From: Nocardia araoensis NBRC 100135
GTDB lineage: Bacteria > Actinomycetota > Actinomycetes > Mycobacteriales > Mycobacteriaceae
Assembly: GCF_000308435.1 (NCBI RefSeq)
Contig: NZ_BAFR01000107.1
Coordinates: 124,001-188,000, forward strand
DNA: 64,000 nucleotides
Direction of reading: 5' to 3'
The notes below the pieces were generated by a model that ran no database searches, was not told where the DNA came from, and worked only from the letters and a program-made list of their open reading frames with translations. Below are positions 41,386-48,939 of this stretch, piece after piece (position 1 is the first letter of the stretch; each line of letters starts with the position of its first letter). Position numbers and translations under genes: made by a program.

Positions 41386-42261
41386 ATGCGTTTCACCTAC
41401 GCCGAGACGATGACCGATCCGTCGTACTACCTCGCTTTGGCCAAGGCCGCCGAGGAGGCCGGTTACACCTCCATGGCGGTGGCCGACAGCGTGGCGTATC
41501 CGAAGGAATCCGACGCGAAGTACCCCTACACCCCCGACGGCAGCCGGGAGTTCCTGGAGGACAAGCCGTTCGTCGAGGCGTTCGTGCTCAGCGCGGCGAT
41601 GGCGGCGGTGACGACCACGCTGCGTTTCACGCCGTTCGTGCTGAAGCTGCCGATCCGGCCGCCGGTGCTGGTGGCCAAGCAGGCCGCGTCGGTGGCCGCG
41701 CTCAGCGGCAACCGGTTCGGGCTCGGTGTCGGTATCAGCCCGTGGCCGGACGATTTCGAGATCATGGGCGTGCCGTTCGACAAGCGCGGCGCACGGATGG
41801 ACGAATGCATCGACATCGTGCGCGGGCTTTCGGCCGGCGGGTACTTCGAATACCACGGGCAGTTCTACGACATTCCGCCGATCAAGATCAGTCCCGTCCC
41901 GACCGAACCGGTGCCGATCCTCGTCGGCGGGCACAGCAGGCCCGCGTTGCGCCGGGCCGCGCAGCGCGGCGACGGGTGGATGCACGCCGGTGGCGACGGC
42001 GCCGAACTGGACCGGCTGCTGGGCGAATTGGACGCGTTGCGCGCGGAGTACGGCACTCGCAAGGACTTCGAGGTGCACGTCATCTCGCTGGACGGATTCA
42101 CCGTCGACGGGATCAAACGCCTCGAGGACAAAGGGGTCACCGATGTGATCGTCGGCTTCCGGCTGCCCTACACCACCGAGCAGGACACCGAGCCGCTGGA
42201 GACCAAGATCGCCAATCTTTCCCGCTTCGCGGAGAAGGTCATCGCCCGGGTCAACGGGTGA
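41386..42261 (+). CDS. LLM class F420/flavin-dependent oxidoreductase
   Basis: 291-residue luciferase-like oxidoreductase of the F420-dependent type common in this order. MRFTYAETMTDPSYYLALAKAAEEAGYTSM, ALSGNRFGLGVGISPWPDDFEIMG and PILVGGHSRPALRRAAQRGDGW are the family landmarks (cofactor-binding loop in the last). F420 rather than FMN is inferred from the subgroup. The ATG at 41386 has AGGAAGG upstream; a longer frame to 41350 is not needed. It follows the SDR/VOC pair by 141 bp and may belong to the same regulon. Confidence 0.9.
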   Translation: MRFTYAETMTDPSYYLALAKAAEEAGYTSMAVADSVAYPKESDAKYPYTPDGSREFLEDKPFVEAFVLSAAMAAVTTTLRFTPFVLKLPIRPPVLVAKQAASVAALSGNRFGLGVGISPWPDDFEIMGVPFDKRGARMDECIDIVRGLSAGGYFEYHGQFYDIPPIKISPVPTEPVPILVGGHSRPALRRAAQRGDGWMHAGGDGAELDRLLGELDALRAEYGTRKDFEVHVISLDGFTVDGIKRLEDKGVTDVIVGFRLPYTTEQDTEPLETKIANLSRFAEKVIARVNG

Positions 42262-42274
42262 CGCCGGGTGTGGG

Positions 42275-43132
42275 TCAGGACCCGAGCGCGGCGGCGGCCG
42301 CGGCGAGGGTCCGCGCCCGGTAGCCCGCGCCGAACAGCGCGACGTGCACCAGCAGTGGATGCAGCTGGTGCAGCGGCGTGCGGGTGCGCCATCCGTCGGC
42401 GAGGGGATGGGTTTCGTGGTAGGCGGCGCGGATGCGGTCCAGGTGCGGTGCGCCGAAGAGGGCGAGCATGGCCAGGTCGGTCTCGCGGTGGCCCGCGTGC
42501 GCGGCGGGGTCGACGAGCATCGCCCGTTCCCGCGTCCACACGATGTTGCCCGACCACAGGTCGCCGTGGATGCGGGCGGGCGGTTCGGCCGGGCCCGCCA
42601 GCTCATCGATGCGATCGATGACGCGCTCGATCAGGCGCACGCCGTCGGCGCCGAGCGACGCGGCCGCCCGGCTGAGGTAGGGCGCGAGACGCTGCTGGGC
42701 GTACCACCGCGACCACGGTCCGTCCGTCGGGGCGTTGGGCAGCGGCAGGCTCGCGATCCAGCCTTCCCACGACGCACCGAACAGCTCGGCGCGGGCGGTG
42801 TGCAGTGCGGCCAGTTCACGGCCGAATCGCTCGGCGGCCGCGGGGGTGGGGGCGGTCTCGTCGAGCCACGGCAGCACCAGTGTCCGGTCGTCGGTGGCCA
42901 AGACCTCCGGCAGCAGGGCGGCGGCCGGGCCGGGCGCGGTGGCGCGCAGCCAGGACAGGCCCGCCGCTTCGGCCGCGAAGACGGGGGTCGGCTCGGCCGA
43001 GGCCTTCACGAAAACTCTTCGGCCGTCGGCTGTCTCGGCGCGGTGCAGCGTCCAGGCGTGGCTGGCGCCGAGATCGGTGACGGCGCGGACGGGCGTCTCC
43101 AGCAGGGCGGACAGCTGGGTCGCGCGGCTCAC
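42275..43132 (-). CDS. Fructosamine kinase family protein
   Basis: 285-residue aminoglycoside-phosphotransferase-fold kinase of the fructosamine/ketosamine-3-kinase type, which phosphorylates glycated amines so that the sugar falls off. VFVKASAEP gives the ATP-binding Lys, RIHGDLWSGNIVW is the catalytic loop with Asp and Asn, and MLVDPAAHAGHRETDLAML is the metal-binding DPA motif. The GTG at 43132 overlaps the XRE stop as GTGA, so the kinase is coupled to the regulator. Substrate is not proven. Confidence 0.92.
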   Translation of the reverse strand: MSRATQLSALLETPVRAVTDLGASHAWTLHRAETADGRRVFVKASAEPTPVFAAEAAGLSWLRATAPGPAAALLPEVLATDDRTLVLPWLDETAPTPAAAERFGRELAALHTARAELFGASWEGWIASLPLPNAPTDGPWSRWYAQQRLAPYLSRAAASLGADGVRLIERVIDRIDELAGPAEPPARIHGDLWSGNIVWTRERAMLVDPAAHAGHRETDLAMLALFGAPHLDRIRAAYHETHPLADGWRTRTPLHQLHPLLVHVALFGAGYRARTLAAAAAALGS

Positions 43133-43908
43133 CGGGCGCCCGCGGTGAGCCGTTTCATGGTGTCCTGGTCGGCGGGGAAGAACGACTCGATGGCCAGTTC
43201 GGCGACGGTGACGTTCATCGGGGTGCCGAACACCGTCGTGACGCTGAGGAACGACAACTCGTTGCCGTCGTGCTCGATGCGCAGCGGGACCACCGCCTGG
43301 TCGGGTTCGGGGACGGCGAGCTCCACTTCGCCGCCGGGGTAGGACCGCAGTTCCTCGAGCAGCTCGGCCAGGTCCCGGGAGCCGGTGACTTCGGCTTGGC
43401 GCGCCAGGCGGGCGAAGATGTGACCGCGCCATTCGGCCAGGTTGCGGATGCGGCCGGCCATGCCGTCGGGGTGCAGGCTCAGTCGCAGCGCGTTCACCGG
43501 CGGTTTCGTCAATGCCGGATCGATACCCGCGATGAGCACGGACACGCCGCTGTTGGCGTCGATCATCGTCCAGTCCTTGTCGATGGCCAGCGCGGGGTAA
43601 GGCTCGTGGCCGGCGAGGATCTGGCGCATGGCGCCGCGGACGGCGTCCATGGCCGGGGTGTCCAGGCCGGGTTGCGCGTAGGCGGGCGCGTAGCCCGCGG
43701 CGAGCAGGACGCGGTTGCGTTCGCGCAACGGGATCTCCAGGTGCTCGGACAGGTGCACGATCATGGTGCGGCTCGGGGTGGCGCGCCCGGTTTCGATGAA
43801 GCTCAGATGCCGTGCCGAGGTGTCGGCCCGTCCGGCCAGCTCCAGCTGGCTGAGCCTGCGTTCCAGGCGCCAATGTCGCAGGAGGTCACCTGCCGTTGGG
43901 GTAGTCAC
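43129..43908 (-). CDS. XRE/MmyB-type helix-turn-helix regulator
   Basis: 259-residue regulator with an N-terminal XRE helix-turn-helix (LRHWRLERRLSQLELAGRADTSARHLSFIETGRATPS) and a C-terminal MmyB-like ligand-binding domain (DANSGVSVLIAG, LAEWRGHIFARLARQAE). MmyB-like domains bind fatty acids in Streptomyces. A perfect inverted repeat lies 31 bp upstream. It is coupled to the fructosamine kinase gene, an arrangement seen repeatedly in actinobacteria. Confidence 0.92.
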   Translation of the reverse strand: MTTPTAGDLLRHWRLERRLSQLELAGRADTSARHLSFIETGRATPSRTMIVHLSEHLEIPLRERNRVLLAAGYAPAYAQPGLDTPAMDAVRGAMRQILAGHEPYPALAIDKDWTMIDANSGVSVLIAGIDPALTKPPVNALRLSLHPDGMAGRIRNLAEWRGHIFARLARQAEVTGSRDLAELLEELRSYPGGEVELAVPEPDQAVVPLRIEHDGNELSFLSVTTVFGTPMNVTVAELAIESFFPADQDTMKRLTAGAR

Positions 43909-43938
43909 GTCCCGATCCTACGAACGGCCGACCGGTGC

Positions 43939-43963
43939 GGCCATTACCTGCCGGGTAATGGCC
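43939..43963. promoter_or_regulatory. Inverted repeat GGCCATTACC-N5-GGTAATGGCC
   Basis: Perfect 10-bp arms and a 5-nt spacer, 31 bp upstream of the XRE start. A TA-containing core within a GC-rich context and the promoter position make it the likely operator of the XRE/kinase operon. Confidence 0.65.
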
Positions 43964-44076
43964 ACCGATACCCGAACGGTTCGCTCCGTGCCCGGCCGTG
44001 CCGCTGCCCGGCACCGTGCCCGAACATGAACGCGTCCGGCCGGAAGCATGTGCTCCCGGCCGGATGTCGGTCGATC

Positions 44077-44700
44077 TCAGGCCATTTCGGGAACGCGCAG
44101 ATGCGCGAACGCCAGGTCGAACTCCCCGACCTCGAGCACATTGGCGCCTACGCGCTGGGTCGCCGCGCTCCTGATCCGATTGCTGTGCTCGCGGGTGGCG
44201 TCCATCGCCTCGCGAGTCGCCCACACCATCGCCCCCACCCCTCGGCCGCTGTCCCGGTCGACGAACAGGCTGGCGCTGCAGAACCCGTCGAGCGTTTCGA
44301 TCTGTGGTAGCACTTCCATCCGGAACGTGTCGATCAGGCGCTCGACCTGTCCCGGATCGACCTGCACCCAACTGCACCGGGCGCAGGCGGTGTCGTCGGC
44401 CGGATGGTCACGGTGCATCGCCGCGATCTCCCACTCCTCGACGCGCTCCACCGCGCCGCCGAGTTGCCGCGCGAGCCCCTCGCGCAGTTGCTGGGCTCGT
44501 CCTCTGCTGGCCTGCAACGCCTCCTGCGACTCCCACGAGGTCGACGCGATGCAACGTCCCGTCGACCGGTTCACCAGCAACGACAGTCCGACCCACCCTT
44601 CGGATTGCGGCAGATTCGCCATCACTTCATCGCGGAGATACGCGATTCCGTCGTCCATCGATGATGGTTGGGCCGCGATTGTGCTGGAACGTGCGTACAC
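44077..44700 (-). CDS. Tandem ABM-domain (dimeric alpha/beta barrel) protein
   Basis: 207-residue protein with two similar halves of the antibiotic-biosynthesis-monooxygenase/ferredoxin-like type. The first half has EGWVGLSLLVNRSTGRCIASTSWESQEALQASR and the second has DGFCSASLFVDRDSGRGVGAMVWATREAMDATR: the same strand-helix pattern repeated at about 105 residues, evidence of internal duplication. The GTG at 44700 has GGGAGG 8 nt upstream. No catalytic residues are certain. Function unknown; a stress or monooxygenase role is possible. Confidence 0.83.
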   Translation of the reverse strand: MYARSSTIAAQPSSMDDGIAYLRDEVMANLPQSEGWVGLSLLVNRSTGRCIASTSWESQEALQASRGRAQQLREGLARQLGGAVERVEEWEIAAMHRDHPADDTACARCSWVQVDPGQVERLIDTFRMEVLPQIETLDGFCSASLFVDRDSGRGVGAMVWATREAMDATREHSNRIRSAATQRVGANVLEVGEFDLAFAHLRVPEMA

Positions 44701-44794
44701 GAGGCCACCTCCCACCCTGCTCGGGGTGGCGCCCGGGTGGCGCCACCGGACATACTCACCTTCCTCCAGCCCCCGCCCCCACGCAATGCCTCGG

Positions 44795-45358
44795 CTACTG
44801 CCCGGCTGTCCCACCGCTGCGGGGTCCGGTGGCCAGGCGCACCAACGCCGCACGCAGGTCCGGGCGGGCCCGCGACGCGGTCAGCTCCGCCAGCGCGATA
44901 TCGGCGATCGCGGCCACGATCAGCGTCGCGACCGGTTCCGGGTCGTCCCATCCGACGGCGGCGAGATCGTCGGTGATGATCGACGCGGCTTGCCGATTGC
45001 GCGCGGCGACCTGCTCGCCAAGGCCCGCTTCGGAGCGCGCCTGGATCAGCAGGGCTTTCGTCGCGGGCTGGGCCAGGCAGCCGTCGAGGTAGGCGTGCAT
45101 GCCCGTGGTCAGCCGCTCGATGCCCGGCGCCGTGCCCGAGACGGTGTCCAGCACCTGAGCGAACAGATCCTCGTGGAAGACGTGGTGCAGCGCTCGGATG
45201 TAGTCGCCGCGGCTGGACCAGTGCTGGTAGAAGCTGCCCTTGGCCATGTTCGCCCGCGCGACGATCGCGTTCACCGACAGTTTGGCCAGATCCGCCTCAC
45301 CCAGCAGGGTCTGTCCCGCGTGCAGCAGTGCCTTCCGGCCCGGCTCGGCCGACCTCAC
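44795..45358 (-). CDS. TetR family regulator coupled to secreted lipase
   Basis: 187-residue TetR protein. The helix-turn-helix is LSVNAIVARANMAKGSFYQHWSSRGDYI (about residues 25-50). The GTG at 45358 overlaps the lipase stop by 4 bp (GTGA), so the two are translated from one mRNA. The operator is very probably the perfect palindrome at 46321-46342 before the lipase, giving feedback control of both genes. Confidence 0.9.
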   Translation of the reverse strand: MRSAEPGRKALLHAGQTLLGEADLAKLSVNAIVARANMAKGSFYQHWSSRGDYIRALHHVFHEDLFAQVLDTVSGTAPGIERLTTGMHAYLDGCLAQPATKALLIQARSEAGLGEQVAARNRQAASIITDDLAAVGWDDPEPVATLIVAAIADIALAELTASRARPDLRAALVRLATGPRSGGTAGQ

Positions 45359-46296
45359 GACCCGGCCACCGGGGTGAGTGGTCCGACGATGGGCGCGACC
45401 ACCGGGCACTCCGCGGGCCGGGAGTGCTCCGGATCCAGCGCGTTGAGCACTTCGCGCACCGCGACCGGATCCGAGGTGAGTCCGTAGTGTTCGGAGTAGT
45501 CGGTGGCGCACACGTCCTGCAGCACGATGTTGCGGGCGTTGGGTCCGTGGAGCATGCCGGTGGTGTAGGGGGTGGCGATCTCGTCGTAGCGGCTGACGAT
45601 GCTGACGAACTGCACGCCGGGCACCAGCCCGGCATCGGCCTTCAGTTCGTTCAGGAACGGCGAGTCGGGCGACATCTGGCAGGGGCCGCAACCGGCGACG
45701 ACGTCCTCGGTGCCCGGCAGATCCCGCAGGGGTTTCGCCGCGGTGTCGGCGCCGCTGAGCGTGGACCCGTGATAGGGAGCGCCCAGCCCGATGTGGCGGG
45801 CGACCTTTTCGGCGCCGCCGAGGTGGTGGAAGTAGTAGAAAGGCACCGCACCGCCCATCGAATGTCCCACGAGGTCGACCTTCGACGCGCCGGTCGCGGC
45901 CAGGACGCGGTCGATGAACGCGCCGATCTGGCGAGCGCTCTCGGGAACCGGCGCCACCGCGCCCAGCGCCGGACCGAAGGCCCCGGTGCCATAGGTCGTG
46001 GTGTACACGCAGTAGCCCTCGGCCGCCAGCAAGGGCGACAAGGTCTGCCAGGTCACCGTCTCGTTGCCCAGCCCGTGCAGCAACACCACGGGATTCGGAT
46101 GCGCCGCACCCGGATGGCAGGTCCGATCGTTGGCTCCCGGCGGAGGCGCCCCCGGCGCCCCCAGCTGCGCGGCCAACCCCGCCAGATAGCTGTAGGGAAC
46201 GCTCGCGGGCTCCTGCGCCCCCGCGACGGGCGCCACTGCGATGAGGCACATCGCGGCGGCCGCCGCCGATGCGGCGATCCGGGACAAGGTTTTCAC
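45355..46296 (-). CDS. Secreted alpha/beta-hydrolase lipase
   Basis: 313-residue extracellular lipase, resembling the actinobacterial LipA/EstA-like triacylglycerol lipases. The N-terminus is a Sec signal peptide with likely cleavage after VAGA. PVVLLHGLGNETVTW is the oxyanion region and DLVGHSMGGAVPFYY the nucleophile elbow; the catalytic His is probably in EHYGLTSDP. Several Cys (DRTCHPG, CGPCQ, DVCATD, AECP) probably form disulfides. The GTG at 46296 has AAGGAG 7 nt upstream; the longer frame starts inside the operator. Confidence 0.9.
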   Translation of the reverse strand: MKTLSRIAASAAAAAMCLIAVAPVAGAQEPASVPYSYLAGLAAQLGAPGAPPPGANDRTCHPGAAHPNPVVLLHGLGNETVTWQTLSPLLAAEGYCVYTTTYGTGAFGPALGAVAPVPESARQIGAFIDRVLAATGASKVDLVGHSMGGAVPFYYFHHLGGAEKVARHIGLGAPYHGSTLSGADTAAKPLRDLPGTEDVVAGCGPCQMSPDSPFLNELKADAGLVPGVQFVSIVSRYDEIATPYTTGMLHGPNARNIVLQDVCATDYSEHYGLTSDPVAVREVLNALDPEHSRPAECPVVAPIVGPLTPVAGS

Positions 46297-46320
46297 CTGC
46301 CACTCCTTCACTGAACACGT

Positions 46321-46342
46321 TATGACCGACCGGTCGGTCATA
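46321..46342. promoter_or_regulatory. Perfect 22-bp palindrome TATGACCGACC/GGTCGGTCATA (TetR operator)
   Basis: Exact palindrome with no spacer, 24 bp upstream of the lipase start. It contains the GACCGACCGGTCGGTC core common to TetR operators. It should control the lipase/TetR operon. Confidence 0.8.
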
Positions 46343-46460
46343 GCGTACAGGCGGTGCGGCCGGGCGGGAAGTGCGAAAGGAAGTCCGTCCTGGAGCCGTT
46401 GCCCGCCGAACCGGCGTGCGCTCCGGTGACGGCATGATCGCTCTGCCGTAGCCTGAAGCG

Positions 46461-46841
46461 GTGATCGAACAGGGGGAGCTCGAGGATTCGGAGTCGTTGC
46501 GATTGGCGCGGCTATTCCTCGGCCGCACAGTGGATCTCGTCATCGACCGCCCCTACGGCAGCCGCCATCCGCGGTGCGGGTTCCGCTATCTGCTCAACTA
46601 CGGCTACGTTCCGCTCACCCGCGCCCCCGACGGCCAGGAACTCGACGGCTACTTTCTGGGGCCGCCCGAACCATTGGTCTTCGCCCGGGGCCGCTGCGTG
46701 GGAATCATCCACCGGTTGTACGACGATGACGACAAGCTGCTCGTCGTCCCGACCGGCAGCCCCGCGCTCGACGACGCGGCGGTCGCGGAGGCGGTCGAGT
46801 TCCAGGAGACCGCCGGGCACTACGTGATCATCGGCAGATGA
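46461..46841 (+). CDS. Mini inorganic-pyrophosphatase-like protein
   Basis: 126-residue protein related to family I soluble inorganic pyrophosphatases (normally about 165-175 aa). The N-terminal DRPYGSRHPRCGFRYLLNYGYVP and the metal-site segment DGQELDGYFLG are recognisable, but the canonical DxDxxD is changed (second Asp is Gln), and the C-terminal part is shortened. It may be a regulatory or otherwise specialised hydrolase. The GTG at 46461 has TAGCCT 6 nt upstream, so it is probably leaderless. A small stress-type membrane gene follows. Confidence 0.82.
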   Translation: MIEQGELEDSESLRLARLFLGRTVDLVIDRPYGSRHPRCGFRYLLNYGYVPLTRAPDGQELDGYFLGPPEPLVFARGRCVGIIHRLYDDDDKLLVVPTGSPALDDAAVAEAVEFQETAGHYVIIGR

Positions 46842-46856
46842 CCCGGGCGGGAACTC

Positions 46857-46881
46857 GATTGGGCCCGCGGATACCGGGTAG
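46857..46881 (+). promoter_or_regulatory. SigF/SigB-like promoter GATT-N15-GGGTAG
   Basis: -35 GATT (46857-46860; consensus GTTT) and -10 GGGTAG (46876-46881) with exactly 15 nt between. It precedes the small membrane protein and DUF6480 genes. Confidence 0.5.
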
Positions 46882-46890
46882 GTCCCTGCC

Positions 46891-47007
46891 ATGGAACTGT
46901 TGGTGATTCTCGGACTCGCGGTGCTGGTCGGCGCGGTGATCCTGTATCGCAAGAGGTCCGGCAAACGGCCCGACGCACCCGAGGCACCCGGAAACGACGG
47001 CGTGTAG
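46891..47007 (+). CDS. Small single-pass membrane protein, 38 aa
   Basis: ORF too short for most gene callers. MELLVILGLAVLVGAVILY is one clean membrane helix, followed by a basic stop-transfer segment (RKRSGKRP) and a short Pro/Ala tail. It lies 9 bp before the DUF6480 gene, on the same strand. A GATT-N15-GGGTAG promoter ends 9 bp before the start, making translation of a stress-induced small protein likely. Confidence 0.7.
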   Translation: MELLVILGLAVLVGAVILYRKRSGKRPDAPEAPGNDGV

Positions 47008-47016
47008 GGAGCGGCT

Positions 47017-47247
47017 ATGAGCGCGATGGATCCCGATCCCGCGAAAACCCCCGACCTGGAACCCGGCGGTGGTGTAGCGCCCGGCGCCACACCACCGGAC
47101 ACGCCGCAGACGTCCGGTCTGTCGGCGCCGGAGCCCCGCACCCGACACCATTTCCCGGTCACCGGTGTGATGGCGATGCTCATCGGGGCGCTGGTGATCC
47201 TGCTGTTCGTCGCGGTCGCGGTCGGGCTCGTGGTATCGATGCTGTGA
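47017..47247 (+). CDS. DUF6480 family protein
   Basis: 76-residue protein with a Pro/Gly-rich N-terminal part containing the family phrase TPDLEPGGGVAPGATPP and one C-terminal membrane helix (GVMAMLIGALVILLFVAVAVGLVV). Function unknown; members are widespread in actinobacteria, often near stress genes. The ATG follows GGGAGCGGCT, 9 bp after the small membrane ORF. A strong hairpin terminator follows 16 bp after the stop. Confidence 0.88.
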   Translation: MSAMDPDPAKTPDLEPGGGVAPGATPPDTPQTSGLSAPEPRTRHHFPVTGVMAMLIGALVILLFVAVAVGLVVSML

Positions 47248-47263
47248 CCCGGTCACCGCCGAC

Positions 47264-47292
47264 GGTCGGCCGATCCGTCGGATCGGCCGACC
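47264..47292. terminator. Bidirectional hairpin terminator
   Basis: GGTCGGCCGATCC and its perfect reverse complement (13-bp arms) with a 3-nt loop, between the convergent DUF6480 and SDR stops. No T-tract. Confidence 0.75.
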
Positions 47293-47314
47293 GCGGGTCA
47301 TCGTGCGCCGAGGG

Positions 47315-48154
47315 TCACAGGATCGGCCTGCCGCCGGTGACGGCGATCCGAGCGCCGGAGACGTAGCTGCCGTCGTCGGAGGCCAGCATGACGTAGGTGG
47401 GCGCCAGTTCGGCCGGTTGACCGGCGCGGCCCAGTGGGGTGTCGTCACCGAACCGGGTGACCTTCTCGACCGGCATGGTGGACGGGATCAACGGAGTCCA
47501 GATCGGTCCCGGCGCAACGCTGTTGACCCGGATGCCGCGCTCACCCAGCAGCTGCGCGAGGCTGGCGGAGAAGTTCGCGATGGCGGCTTTGGTCGCCGCG
47601 TACGGGGCCAGCGTGGGCGAGGGCATGTCGGAGTTCACCGAGGAACTGCCGATGATCGACGACCCCGGCGGCATGTGCGGCAGCGCCGCCTTCACCAGGT
47701 AGAAGTAGGCGTTGATGTTCAGCTTGACGGTGTGCTCGAACTCCTCGTCGCTGATCTCCTCGAGGGTCTCGTGCGTCATCTGGAACGCCGCGTTGCTCAC
47801 CAGGACATCGATTTTCCCGAATTCCCGCACCGCCCGGTCGATGACGGCGCGGCAGTGCGCGGCGTCGGACAGGTCGCCGGGGACGAGCACCGCTTTGCGA
47901 CCGGCCTGCGTCACCAGGTCGGCGACTTCCTTCGCGTCCTCGTCCTCGTCGAGGTAGGAGATCAGCACGTCCGCGCCTTCGCGGGCGAAGGCGATCGCCA
48001 CCGCCCGCCCGATGCCGCTGTCGGCGCCGGTGATGACGGCGGCCTTGCCGGTCAGTTTGCCGGAACCGCGGTAGCTGTCCTCACCGCAGTCCGGCACCGG
48101 AGTCATCTTGGCCTGGATACCCGGGACTTTCTGCTGCTGCTCGGGAAACCCCAT
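47315..48154 (-). CDS. SDR family oxidoreductase, general-stress type (YhdF/YhxD-like)
   Basis: 279-residue classical-extended SDR of the stress-associated group with an N-terminal extension (GFPEQQQKVPGIQAKMTPVPDCGEDSYRGSGKL) ahead of the Rossmann core. VITGADSGIGRAVA is the NADP/NAD motif; SNAA, GSSSVNS and YAATKAAI carry the intact catalytic Ser, Tyr and Lys. AGGAGG lies 6 nt before the ATG. It is 37 bp downstream of the hemerythrin gene on the same strand, probably one operon. Confidence 0.93.
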   Translation of the reverse strand: MGFPEQQQKVPGIQAKMTPVPDCGEDSYRGSGKLTGKAAVITGADSGIGRAVAIAFAREGADVLISYLDEDEDAKEVADLVTQAGRKAVLVPGDLSDAAHCRAVIDRAVREFGKIDVLVSNAAFQMTHETLEEISDEEFEHTVKLNINAYFYLVKAALPHMPPGSSIIGSSSVNSDMPSPTLAPYAATKAAIANFSASLAQLLGERGIRVNSVAPGPIWTPLIPSTMPVEKVTRFGDDTPLGRAGQPAELAPTYVMLASDDGSYVSGARIAVTGGRPIL

Positions 48155-48191
48155 ATCGGTCCTCCTTCTGGTGTTCGGGGGCTGCGGTTGT

Positions 48192-48752
48192 TCAGGAGTC
48201 CTGCTGCTGTCGCCAGTCGCGCACGGCGTCGCGGGCCCGGTCGAACAGCGCCAACGGCGGGCCTGCCACCAGATTCGCGAGCGCGGACTCCCCCGCGTGC
48301 GGATGCGGCCGGGTGGGCGCCACCGCCTCGGCCGCCCGCAGTGACCCGGCCATACGCTGGAGCTGGCTGCTGGAGAACTGCGCACGCAGCAGGGTGAATT
48401 CCTCGGCCTCCTCGTGCGCTGCGTGCTCGTCCACCGCGGCGGCGAACCGGGCGAGCCGTGCATCGAACTCGGGATGGTCCACCCCGAGGTCGTAGAGGTC
48501 AGCCAGCGCCCGTTTGGCCGCGTTCTCCTCCTCCAGCCGTGGCTGCACGATGTCGGCGTCGGCGCCGAAACGGGCCCGTCCGGCGACCGGGTGCACCACC
48601 TCCTCCTCGGCGCTTTCGTGCACGGCGAGCAACCGCACCAATTCGGTGAACAGATCCTGTTTCCCGTCGTGGTCGGCCCGCAATCGCGCCAGCAATCCGC
48701 GAATCTCCTCGTGCTGGGCGGTGAGCAGGTCGACGACATCCTGGTCGGTCAT
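48192..48752 (-). CDS. Hemerythrin HHE domain protein
   Basis: 186-residue four-helix hemerythrin-like protein. Metal ligands are spread as in the family: TAQHEEIRGLL, LAVHESAEEEVVHP, and VDEHAAHEEAEEFTLLRAQF, giving His/Glu residues for a diiron site. Such proteins sense oxygen, NO or peroxide or protect against them. The C-terminal 50 residues are not part of the core. The ATG at 48752 removes a long low-complexity extension. It leads an operon with the SDR. Separated from the CtpI stop by 187 bp. Confidence 0.92.
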   Translation of the reverse strand: MTDQDVVDLLTAQHEEIRGLLARLRADHDGKQDLFTELVRLLAVHESAEEEVVHPVAGRARFGADADIVQPRLEEENAAKRALADLYDLGVDHPEFDARLARFAAAVDEHAAHEEAEEFTLLRAQFSSSQLQRMAGSLRAAEAVAPTRPHPHAGESALANLVAGPPLALFDRARDAVRDWRQQQDS

Positions 48753-48939
48753 CGCAACTCTCGTTTCTGTCGCTCGGAACGTATTCCTGGACTTGGGGTT
48801 TTCGCGCCCTGGGCGACCGGATGCCAGGCGTCCGGGTCGCCGCGCGGCACGCCTGGGCGGTCTTCTCCGATGGTCGGTGCAGCGGGATGGGCGGCTCTGC
48901 CCGAGGGCGGGGTCGGTCGTCAGGCGGGTACCCGGGCGG

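Noticed and set aside
44795..46543. 582-codon minus ORF joining TetR to upstream sequence
   Set aside because: Only the last 187 codons are the TetR protein; the rest is out of frame to the lipase gene.
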